DNA of 64,000 nt, from NCBI GenBank assembly GCA_030144725.1, contig JASKMD010000020.1:1247383-1311382 (forward strand). The letters are read 5' to 3'. Positions within the stretch are counted from its first letter, which is position 1; each line of letters starts with the position of its first letter. This stretch comes from Haematococcus lacustris. Its lineage: Eukaryota > Chlorophyta > Chlorophyceae > Chlamydomonadales > Haematococcaceae. The notes under the pieces are model-generated. The model worked only from the letters and a program-made list of their open reading frames with translations. It was not told where the DNA came from and searched no databases. The position numbers and the translations under genes are program-made. Shown here in pieces: positions 51,505 to 61,338 of this stretch.

Positions 51505-51650
51505 AGGGTACGTCCATAGAGTACTAGGTGGCTCGGACTCCTAGAATAACCTATAATTATAGGCTATAAGAAAAGAATTATAGACTAGACGAAAAACCTA
51601 GAATCATAGGCTTAAACCTAAAAATCTAGGCCGCTCCCTAGTTATGAAAC
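51505..51650. repeat. CTAGG-rich repeat, copy 2, with ATAATTAT palindrome
   Basis: Starts AGGGTACGTCCATAGAGTACTAGGTGGCTCGGA like 33,411. It then has CCTATAATTATAGG, a perfect palindrome, and several CCTAGAAT/CTAGG units. Confidence 0.7.
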
Positions 51651-52192
51651 GGAGATGCAGTATGAGTTTAGCCTGATTTGGTGCACACAACCATGTTACA
51701 ACCCTTTCAGCCCAACCAGCGACCCAGGTTCCACCACCACGACACTATTCCCCTTAGCACTAAAAGCAGCACATGTCATATGCCTTGTGATGCCATTGGG
51801 ATGGCAGGTCCGATGCTGGGAGCGACCCCTTCTTAATCCGCATGCAGCTGTACCACACAGCCTGAAATGTATCCTATGCCGCACGAGTCGAGACTGTTGT
51901 CGAGCTCCCGCTGGCTCAGGGCCACTGTCGTGGACGGCGAGGCTGTACGTCATGTATGGTCATTGTCTCATCCAGTCGTGAGTACAAAGGACGGATGAAG
52001 CAGAGTAGGGCAGATGTTCAACAACAATCTAAGCAGCAATAATCAACAGATGCCGGGCGGTATGATGGACAGGAGGTGAGTCATATAATGTGATGTGTAC
52101 CACGGGCACCACTCTCATCTGTCATTGAGCTGAGCAAGTTGAACATGCGATCTACAGTTGTATGGAAGCTACCCAGTTTGTGGCAAGGCTCG

Positions 52193-55100
52193 TCAATAAA
52201 CGTCCTTGTCTCCCACCAAGCTGTCGGGGCCAGGCCGGCCCACCAGGTACGCCACTGCCGTAGCCACACCCGCAAACACCAAGAAGGCAGTGGCGCAAGT
52301 GTCAAAGTAGGTTGTGCTAGTGGGGATGTGCAGCAGACGCGCCACCTGCAGAACAGGTGCACAGCAGGGTAGCGGAGAGCCACCGAGCGCGCACAGAGTG
52401 CCCCAACCCGCTCAGCCCCCACAGTCCACACAGCGTAGCCTGTAACATGCAGTTCACATAGCTTGGCCCGCCGTGTATGGTCCACACAGCGTAGCTTAGC
52501 TTCACACCCTTCTCTCCTCCGTGCCCTAACATGTAAACCACTCCAGCCCTGCTTCCTACCAGTCCTATCCCCCTTCCACACACACCAGTGTTTTTTTTCG
52601 CGCTATTCATATTTTCGCGTTAAATTTCGCTGAAATGTGGACCTGAGCCGTAAACTTTGGACGAAGCCAAGTATGGTCGAGCTATGAAATTGAGGGTTTG
52701 AGCCTGGGCCATATCACTTTGCGCTTTAAAATTCGAAACTCGCCAAACGAAAAAAAAAACACTGACACACACCCTCCCCTTGAGGCAGGGCCACCCTCAG
52801 ACCAGTGTTGCAGGCAGTGTGCCAGTACCAGTATGACGTAGGTCTGCAGCCTGGCTGCTGTTCTGGCTGGCAAGAAAGGGCAATGGTGCAGGGGGTGCTT
52901 GCCTGCCTGCCGTCAAGGCCCAGGCTAGCCAATCATCCCACAGCCACTGCCCTACCCGCTACTGACTCCTGTCTGCCACTAGCAGCTATACCCCAACAGG
53001 CCCACAATCATGACAACTACAATCTAACTAGACACCCATGGCCTTCTGCTACTCCACAGATCAAGTCTGAACAGGGTGTTAGCCCTACCTTTGCTTCCTA
53101 CCCTCACCCCTCCAATCCCTAACCCAAACAATAACCTGGATGTTAAGCCTGAACAGGCCTATTGACCACTAGCCTACCAGCCTCCTCGCCCCTGAGTAGG
53201 CCTGCTAGGCACTAGCCTCCACCCCATGACCTTATGCGCCTGCTTGCCCACAAGGCTCAGGGCCCACTGCCCGCATCATCCTCACCCGCACACCACACCC
53301 CCAGCAAGCCCACGCCAAGCCGGCCCACATCATCGGAGCTACACCACTGCCACACATGACGTACGGAGTGTGGGAGATTTAGAGGTGGCGGGTGAGCGTG
53401 AGAGGGGTAGTGCACCACTGCCACATGTGGAGTCTGTTTTCCAGGGGTGGGTGCTGGTGTACAGTGCCGTGGGAGGGGTGGAGGGGCCAGCGTGCACCCG
53501 TCCAGCCCAAACCCTCCTCACCTGCGCTAAGGGCCCCACCCTCAGCAGTGCGGGGTCTGAGGCCTCCCGCCAGCAAAGCCCAGCAAAGCCCAGCATTGCC
53601 AGCCGCGCGTGCAGCAGCTCGTTGGCTTTGGAAAACCCCCAGGTGCCATCCACGCCCAGCAGGTGGGGCCACTTAGGGGTAGCTCCTGACTGCTGGCTCA
53701 GAGGGTGGGCAGGCCGCTTGGCTATGTCCTGTGTATGTGGGTCAGGGTACAGGCACGCTCACGTGAGGTGACACATGGGGTATCACACAGCAGTACGCCA
53801 GCCAGGTTGGACGTCTCCTCATCAAGCTGTGCTGATTTCTCATAATGATCAGCATTACAAGCCAGGACAGCATCACCACTGCATGCTGAAGCTACCAGGC
53901 GATGTAGATGGTGTAGGGAGGTAGACGTTATGTGGGGGTTGCGCTGAGGAGGCCCTGGTAGCCATTCCCCATGGCGGAGCAAAACATGCGAGGCACAGGG
54001 CAGCCACTCGTGCTTCAGCCCTGCCCTGCAGCCCCAGTGGCACAGCGCCCCAGAGCACTTCTAAGGTAGCCCACCAGGCCAGGAAAGCACCGCCGCTGCA
54101 TGCTGAAGCTGCCAGATGAGCATGGGCCGACAGCCCCGCCCCAGTGCCCCAGTGAACTCATGCCGTGGCTGCGCCTGGATCCCTGATAGGCTGCAGCTCA
54201 TGGTATGGCCCGCCATGCCTGGCACCAGCATGCCAGCCTTCCCAGATCATGCTGCCAGCCTCATCTCAACCTCTCCTACTGCGCCTTACCTTTCCTTTGT
54301 CATGCTGGAGGCCAACCCCACTCTGCATCCCCCCTCCACAGACTCACTCTACCTCATCCCTCCCCAGATCTACTCTAGGCAACCACCTGCACTGCTTAGC
54401 ATCATGTCCCATGATCCACTATACAACACCCAGTGTCATTGGCTTCACTGAAGAAGCCTTGTTGTCACGCATCATAACACACACACATTAGGACATGACA
54501 GCCTGATGCAATGCTAGCCACAAGTGCTTGACAACACTGCGCTGCAATTGCTAACATCACTGACTGACACCGACACAGCCACCCAGAGAGTCACAGCTAC
54601 TCCACACGTGGCCCCAGCCACCTAACCTGCTCGCCCAGCTGCTGCTGACCTCATGCCCCCGACTGCAGCCTGCTGCCGCCCCTCACCCTCTGGTTCTTGA
54701 GGGAGTAGGTGGGGGACCACGGCGCCAATGCGGCCACCAGGTTGCCAAATGCCAGGGTCCCTACCTGTCATCAGGTACACAGGCATGAGGGCTGGGTGGG
54801 GCAGGCAGCAGCAGGGCGGCGGCAGCAGCAGCAGCAGCTGCGTGGCGGGTGCGGCACCAGGATGGCAGCGTGTTTGTCCGCTGGCAATTCCCTAGGGCTT
54901 GGCAAGGTAGCAAGGCTGGGTATGAGGGTGAAGTAAGAGGCAGGGGTGTTGCCTAGGTCATCGGCTCGACAGGTTTGGAGAGGGCGGTGCCGCACTGCTC
55001 CCCTGCCGTCCACCCTCCCACCAGCTGTGCAGCCGGCTACCCACCACCAAGTACCCTGCCTGGGCGGTGCGTGGCAGCAGGTGTGCTCTGCAACTATACA

Positions 55101-57530
55101 GGTTGGAGCGTGCTGTATCAGGTTCGTGAAAAGTGGTGAAAGAAGTGATAAAAGAAGTGGCGAAAGAAGTGTTGAAAGAAGTGTTGAAAGAAGTGGTGAA
55201 GGAAGTCAGCTACACTAGTGCACACTATCCTTGCTGACCCCGCCACAGCGCCTCTTGCCCTTTATAGCTATAACAGTAGCGAGGTCAGTAAAGTATGTCT
55301 ACCAGCGCACCACTCTCACTGGAGGGAGCTGAATGGACATGTCCCAGCCATTGCCAGCTGGGCAATGAGCACCAACCATGCTTTTGTAATTAATGCAATT
55401 CAGCCGAGGGCTGAAGAGCTGCACGTGAGGCCACCTCCTGACCACACATCCTTCCCTTCCCCAGTCAGGCAGCCGGGCAGTGAGGCAGCAGCTAGGCAGT
55501 GAGGCAGCAGCTGGGCTGCAGGCATTCAGCCTCAGCCACCACCACCACCCAGCTGCTACCACCCCATTACCCACCACCAGCCCACCACCCACCAACCATC
55601 CAGCTGCCCTGGGGCCCACGGGGATGATGGTGCCCAGCTGGATGAGAATGCTGGGGTGGGAGGTCAGGTGGACCTCCCAATAGCAGGCCGCTAGCACGCC
55701 CAGCATGGCGGCTCGACCCACCCAGATTTCACGCCTGCAGCAGCAGCCAGGCAGCCAAGCAGCCCTGAGCCAGGCAACCATGCGCCACGCAGGCAAGCAG
55801 GCAAGCAGGCAAGCAGCCAAGCAGGCGAGCGGCCTGCTCAACAGCTGCTCAGTTTTGTGGTGGGGCGGTACTGGTTGGGAGTAGCCTGGTTGGTGATGCA
55901 TGTACAGGCTCATGTGCTAATTGTGCTGGAGCCTTCTTGCTGCACAGCCCTGACTGACGACTGACTATGTCGTGTCGCGACACGGTTGATGAGATGCTTG
56001 GCACGGCAGTAGAAATGTCACAGCGGTTACCAGGCTGCTTTACTTGCTTTGTCTTCATCAGGGCTGCCCTGATCAGAACCATAAGGTGAGTTGGGAGGAA
56101 GTCGAGGGTCAAGGGATCTCGCTCAGCAGCTCTTCTTGCCATTGGCATGACTTGCTGTAGGCCAGCTGGGGTGAGGAGGAACGAGGTTTGCGGCATGCAG
56201 ACATCTAACGAGCTTACACACTTTCTAGATGATCCAACTGGATGCAATGATGCAATGATATCCAGTTGGTTGTTTGAGAGTCAGGTCGAATAGCCATAGC
56301 CACTTTGTCACCTAGGCTGCTGTGCTGCTCAGCTGCTCGAGGACAGCTGCTGCAGGCGGGTGGTCAGGCAGGCAGGCAGGCCGGCAGGCTACTGGGCTGC
56401 CACCCACCTGCGCGTGAAGGCCGGCTGTGTCAGGGGGGTGCGAGGCGTGTCTTGGTCGTAGGCTGGGAGCAGGCCGGCCTCGGCAGCCCTGCATGGCAGG
56501 CAAGTGTGGCTGTGATGGCTGAAGAGGTGGTGATGATGGGGATGTTCAAGGCATTGATGAGGCGTGGCTGCTGCTGCTATCGCTCCAGTCTGTGGTCAGC
56601 AGTGTGCGGCAGCAAAGCCTGTGCGGCAGCAAAGCGTCCTACAGCAGCGTGTTGTACATGCCTGTCTGTTGTGCTGGCCACAGACACCACTGGCAAAGCA
56701 GCATACAGCAGGAGCCTGGCGGGCACACCCCAGCTGTTGCTCCCTATGTTAAGGCTGTGATGTGATGGCGGCAGACACTTGGGAGAGGCGAGGGCGCACC
56801 CTTGGCCCATGGCCCTGTGGCATTTTCCACTGCCGTGCGCAGGGACGCCTCACCCACATGCCTCACCTTGCCATTCCTCCCTCATTCCTTGGAAGTTGCC
56901 TGCTGTGGCTGTGAGCCTGGCCTGATGGGCTGCACCTGCTCTGCACCAAGCCTGATGGGCTGCACCTGGTGGACTGAGCTGGTGGCGGTGGTGGTGGTGG
57001 TGGTGGGGCACGGTCAGGGCTTGTGGCCGACGCCCTGGTCGTGGCAGCATTGGTGGGTTTGCAGCATCGCTAGACCTGGACCTCACACACACACAACCCT
57101 GCTTCCTGGCCCTGTCATTCTCATGCCTTGACCCGCCGCTCGGGCTAGCTCTCACTTGCGCAGGGTGAGCAGGGAGGGAGGTGGGGAGCTGCTGGAGATG
57201 CTCTTCAGCAGCCCGCCAGGGTCCCTCCTGGCAGCAGCTTGCAGCTGCAGGGCAGGCACAGCCAGAAGGTGACACCACCTACACCCTGCACAGCCCTGCA
57301 CCTCTCTTTAACAGGCGGTTGGCAAGCCTACCTAGCTCAGCTGGGTGGTCACTGCTGCCTGCTGGTGCGCCCTTCATGTGTCCTCCCTACTCCTAGCTCT
57401 GCTTCGTGTGATATGTTATGACGCCTGTACTGGCTACCGTTATAAGGGGCACCTGCTGAATGTGCGACCGCAACTCAGCATCGTTCAGCGTAGACTCCAC
57501 CTCGTCGTCAGACTTGAACCGCAGGGGTCT
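52193..57530 (-). CDS. PsbS-like four-helix light-harvesting-superfamily protein
   Basis: Exons link in phase: about 57530-57453 (acidic, F-K-S-D-D-E-V-E), 57244-57156, 55734-55593, 54764-54687, 53689-53522 and 52345-52193, which ends in a stop. The third encodes R-E-I-W-V-G-R-A-A-M-L-G and the fifth G-F-S-K-A-N-E-L-L-H-A-R-L-A-M-L-G. Both fit the chlorophyll-binding helix signature E-x3-[GA]-R-x-A-M-x-G, and the second is very like PsbS helix III (G-F-T-K-A-N-E-L). Exon 54764-54687 and the last exon each supply a hydrophobic helix, giving the four-helix plan of PsbS, a thylakoid protein of photoprotection. The ending (G-D-K-D-V-Y) is unlike land-plant PsbS. The first exon and transit peptide are unresolved; an M-G-I-G-V-V-T-R frame upstream near 57,655 would suit a plastid signal but is in another phase. 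It may instead be another LHC-like family. Confidence 0.65.
52586..52764. mobile_element. MITE of 179 bp in an intron of the PsbS-like gene
   Basis: Ends CAGTGTTTTTTTTCG and CGAAAAAAAAAACACTG are inverted copies. ACACAC flanks both sides as a possible target duplication, though the site is itself a CA repeat. The interior is AT-rich with no coding. Confidence 0.75.
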
Positions 57531-58126
57531 GCGAACATGGCCGGGACACGGGGCATGCAAGGCGGGACACGCCGGGTAACGAAAACCCCGCGGGTCAACG
57601 CCGCCATGCAGCGCGTGCTTACTTGCAACGTCGACCTGGTGACGACACCGATGCCCATCTTCCAGTTGCTCTAGTGCCAGCCCGAGACACGAACTTGTCC
57701 GTGGCGACCTGCATTGTGAAGTAGTCTCTGTGCTGAAGGTCTAAACATCGTCGGAGATCTTGTAGCTGGGGTTGTGACGTGGCCGGTCAGCTCACACTTG
57801 ACATTGTTCGGGCGAATGTTTTGCTGGCCCTTTGGCTTGCCACTCTAAAACGAACAAGGGCCCCTGTTCGTCAGGCCTCTCAAAGCAGCCATCTCTTATG
57901 ACTTTGATGTAAGGCCCAGCTGGGAGGCCCACTTCCCACACATTGTTGGTATATGTCGCTCTGGTTCATGATTGTGGCAAGCTGAAGCGTCGTCTAGCGC
58001 ACACTGCACACCAGTAGCTCGGGTTTTGCCAAGATTGCGGGTCAAGCGTCATGCTTGCACGCATGGCCGTCACTTCCCAAGTTCACGTGCGGCAAATTAA
58101 ACCTTGTCCGCGGGTGCTCCCAGAGC
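57531..58126. promoter_or_regulatory. Divergent intergenic region, PsbS-like (-) and GCK (+) genes
   Basis: Holds the presumed first exon of the PsbS-like gene at its left edge and the promoters of both genes. No clear TATA box or repeat. Confidence 0.35.
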
Positions 58127-58608
58127 ATGGTAGTAGAAGACCCGCCCAGTGACATCCACAAGGAAGCATCAGGAAAGCCTACCTGCCCGATCTGCGCGTA
58201 CATAGAAGCAGGGCCTTGCAAGCAGGAGCACCAGGATTGGACTAGCTGTCGTGAGCAAGCAAAGGTGGAAGGCAAGGACCATTTGGACGTGTGCCAAGAC
58301 GTGGTAAGCATCAGACTGGGCAGCTGAGCCAAGTGGATAGAAATCCATTCTCGTCATGGTGCAGTGGTCGCCAAGCAGCCTTGCTGCAACACACAATATA
58401 AATTATTGATGTTGAATATAAGGAAATGACTGGTGTGCCATTCATGCAGTTTCGGTCATTTTTGAAGTGTACATTTGACAACATCGAGTACTACGAGCCC
58501 TTCCATCAAATGCTGAAGCTTGGAGATGAAGATGACAATGATGACCTTCATGACAGCGACTCTCAAGGCAACACTGCCAGTAGGGCTAGTGGCTCAGCTG
58601 CTCAATGA
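58127..58608 (+). CDS. GCK-domain protein (small Cys-rich)
   Basis: Two exons, 58127-58303 and 58450-58608, separated by a GTAAGC...TGCAG intron in phase 0, give 111 residues. The family pattern C-x2-C-x7-G-x-C-K...W-x2-C...C is visible: C-P-I-C-A-Y, G-P-C-K-Q-E, W-T-S-C-R-E, then D-V-C-Q-D-V, followed in exon 2 by F-L-K-C and Y-Y-E-P-F. This is the plant/algal GCK domain, a CHCH-like helical hairpin held by disulphides; its biochemical role is not established. The C-terminus is acidic and serine-rich (E-D-D-N-D-D). The ATG at 58127 is the first in frame after a Leu codon run. The stop overlaps the end of the convergent gene on the other strand. Confidence 0.88.
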
Positions 58609-59054
58609 AGGTGTGCCCTGCAGCTGCTGCCGCTGCCTGTTTGCAGATGCTGGCCTGGGTACCGCCTTAGGAGGGTAACTACCAGTACACTGATGAAGCC
58701 ATCCACATGCTTCACCTGCGACTTGTATAGCGCACTCACCCCTGCACATAGCCTTACTTGCACGCCACAGCAAAGTGACCAGGGTGAGCATCTTAGCCCC
58801 TTGCTCCCATGATGTCCTGCCAGGGCATCCTTTGCCAGGGCCCCCAGCATGCAGCTCAAGAGGGCGGTGCCCCTTCACCTCCTCCTCCTCCTCACCTGTT
58901 GGCTGGGCAGCGCTAGAGCCTCCAGGATGGCTACCACATCCACCAGCGTGTCTTGACCCTGCTCGTGCAAACTCAGCAGCCGACAGCAGCAGCCGACAGC
59001 AGCAGCAGCAGCAGCCAGGACATCCCGCAAGTAATGGATTAGGTTCGGGGCTCC
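58602..59054 (-). CDS. Unidentified gene, 3' exons
   Basis: Exon 59054-58896 (53 codons, phase 0 at both ends) encodes a Leu/Ala-rich helical segment (N-L-I-H-Y-L-R-D-V-L, then V-D-V-V-A-I-L-E-A-L). Exon 58715-58602 (V-K-H-V-D-G-F-I-S-V-L-V-V-T-L-L) is also in phase and ends at a TGA. A further coding-looking stretch upstream (59,277-59,170, with V-V-K-R-D-E-K-H) may belong to the same gene, but its splice phase does not fit simply. The helical, repeat-like character would suit an ARM/HEAT-type protein, which is a guess only. Its stop codon (58,602-58,604) lies inside the 3' end of the GCK coding sequence. Confidence 0.5.
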
Positions 59055-59280
59055 CTACAGCAAAGACAGCACGCTGGCGGCATGCACCAGGAACCCTTTA
59101 CACAAACCTGCAGCTGCACCTGTGACGCCCTGCCCATTGTGTGTGCACGCACAGGGCAGCGCACAATACCAAACCTGTGGGCCTGGCTTCAACAACCCCA
59201 GTATGCTTCTCGTCACGCTTCACCACGGACGACTCCTTGCAGGCTTCTAGTTGTGCCCTCCTGAACTGAGCTGAGCCAGG

Positions 59281-59574
59281 CATGAGGATCACACGCCTCT
59301 ATCAGGGTAGGGATGGGCCACCGTCCACTGGATTCAGTGCCGAGCTCCCATCCCTCTCAGCCTGGGCTCAGTCCTTCTGCCTATGCCACAATCTTACGCC
59401 ACACTCTTGCGATCACCGTCCATCAGATCCAGTTTTGAGCTGCCATCTCATCCCATCTCAGCCCTTGTGCCTACGCCACCCCCTTACGCCTGCTCGGCCT
59501 ACCAGAGCTCCATCCAACCCGGACCCACCCAGGCAGGTGGCTGGACTGTAGCTCGGAACGCGGATCAGCGCATT
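59281..59574. other. No gene seen
   Basis: Pyrimidine-rich sequence with an imperfect internal duplication (TCCATCAGATCC / CCGTCCACTGGATTC regions). No protein-like frame. Confidence 0.35.
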
Positions 59575-59725
59575 TTTCTCATGCCAACTCTGCACAATAG
59601 CCCTTGCGGCCAGGCAATAGTGTAGTGGTAGGCACTCATGCACCATGTCCATGTGCATTAGGTACTCCACACAGCCCATTAACACCTTTTGAGTCGGGCC
59701 ACTGGTGGTCAGGCGCCCCCAACAT
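59575..59725. repeat. Dispersed repeat R1, copy
   Basis: TCATGCCAACTCTGCACAAT through TTTTGAGTCGGGCCACTGGTGG to CAGGCGCCCCCAACATTC. It joins the block seen after Fanzor copy 1 (2,640-2,755) to the block seen at 23,450-23,510. Confidence 0.7.
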
Positions 59726-60899
59726 TCAAAAAATGGCAGTAAACCGACCCCTGGTAGTAGGACGGCTGTAACTCTGCACTCGCTGCGCCAAATTTAATGC
59801 TAGCTGGCTCAGTATGTAGCCAACCCAGCCAGCTACCTTTCACCCATCCAGAATAAATATACACCGAGTAGGCCGTGCACAACAAAGCATCAAAGTTAGT
59901 GATTCAAATTTGGGCCGTTGCGGGGCATGCCGTCATCGCTGCGACCGCCTTCGTCGCTTAGGCTGCTCTACATGCGCATGCGCGTCGGCAGCAGCAGTCG
60001 GATCGGAAAGCGGTTGCGGCGATGTGGCAATGAGCCCACCTCCCCCCCTTACCTAGAGGGCAATGCCACAGCTCGACCATTGGGACTTACAGCATGCTAC
60101 TTACTAGGTTACGCTCCTTTTAGACATTGTTACACACGCTCATACTCAGATATGTCAAAAGCACACTTTGGTCTGTGACCGTCAACTCCCTTAGCCGATT
60201 TCGGGGTCAGGGCCATGCAGTCAGTCACACAGCTCCACACCATGACCGAGTTTGGACTCGGCTCCTCTGAGAGTTACACTCCCCTACATCCCATCCACCT
60301 GCGTGCAAAGTTTCATAGCTCAACTGCCACCCCACAGCCCCGTGGCCCTAATTCTGCTTGGAGAACATGATGTAACTTTGAAAGTGTTAAACTGATTGAG
60401 GCCTGGGCTGTGAAATGTGCAATTTGTTTCAATAGATGGGCCAATGGGTTAAGAACAAGGTCTTTGTATCGATTTCCCTTTAGGTGCAGCGGGTGCAACA
60501 CAGTGGAGGACACAGTTGAGGAGGGGGGGGTGTAAGCCGGTGATACCTTAGTGTGCGCCGACCGAAATGATGTATTCGGCGGAAGCGAATACAACCAGAT
60601 GTTTTAGTTGCCCCGTCTAGGCGCCCTGCACGTCCGGCAGGCATCGCGTTGGGTGTCGGCCGGACATTCCATTTGTGCACAACCAGCTCACTACGCTAGG
60701 TAGATGGGGTCACAGGGATGCGGCTCACCGTCTAAGAGAGACCCGTCTCGCCGCTGTGATTTGTTCGCGGGCACATGTGGCAGTACGCGAGCAAAATCTC
60801 CAATGGCTTGCGCTGATGGTCAGATGACGCGCATTGATTAGCAGCCACAAGCGTGACAAACGCTATCGAAAACGATGAAGTAGTGAGAGAGTACTTGCA
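59726..60899. other. No gene seen
   Basis: Mixed-composition sequence with stops in all frames at short spacing. No recognisable domain, splice-linked exon or strong repeat. Confidence 0.4.
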
Positions 60900-61015
60900 T
60901 GCATATTACCAACCCCATGTTGGGGGCGCCTGACTGGTGGTCCCTAGTATTCCCGCCAGTGATCGCTACTGGTCCGGCTCAAATGGAGGCCCTAGTGAGG
61001 GACAAGGGGGTTGTA
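60900..61015. repeat. Dispersed repeat R1, right-half copy
   Basis: TTACCAACCCCATGTTGGGGGCGCCTGACTGG, then GTCCGGCTCAAATGGAGGCCCTAGTGAGGGAC as at 23,560. The first 30 bp also occur inverted at 33,262-33,297. Confidence 0.65.
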
Positions 61016-61338
61016 GCTCTCATTGTAATTACTGAGGATGCAATACTTGAAAGCAGCTCAACAGCAGGTAACAAAAAACTGCCTAGAATGTAAAGATGGC
61101 TGAACAATCCCTGAGAGCAAAGCAATTATTGTCTCTGACTCTAGCTGACGCGCCTAGGATTATGGCTGTAACATTGCATGCGACATGCACATCCTGCTCG
61201 AGTCCCACCAAAAACACACACAGCACGAACAAGTGCACCATCGACCACTGCACCGCGCTGATACCTTCTTTACGGGCATCCCTGCACCCTACATGCCCCT
61301 CTACCGACCTCCCCATTCCCCAGCAGCCGCCAGTGTCA

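Larger units (their letters stand above)
50015..52192. other. Intergenic, repeats only
   Basis: No protein-like frames were found. It contains the paired R4 repeats, a second CTAGG-rich repeat (51,505-51,650) and presumably the cyclase promoter at its left end. Confidence 0.45.

Noticed and set aside
52682..52932. Possible extra minus-strand exon of the PsbS-like gene (L-Q-T-Y-V-I-L-V-L-A-H)
   Set aside because: Its hydrophobic frame ends in the wrong phase for the next exon, while exon 53689-53522 joins 52345-52193 directly in phase.
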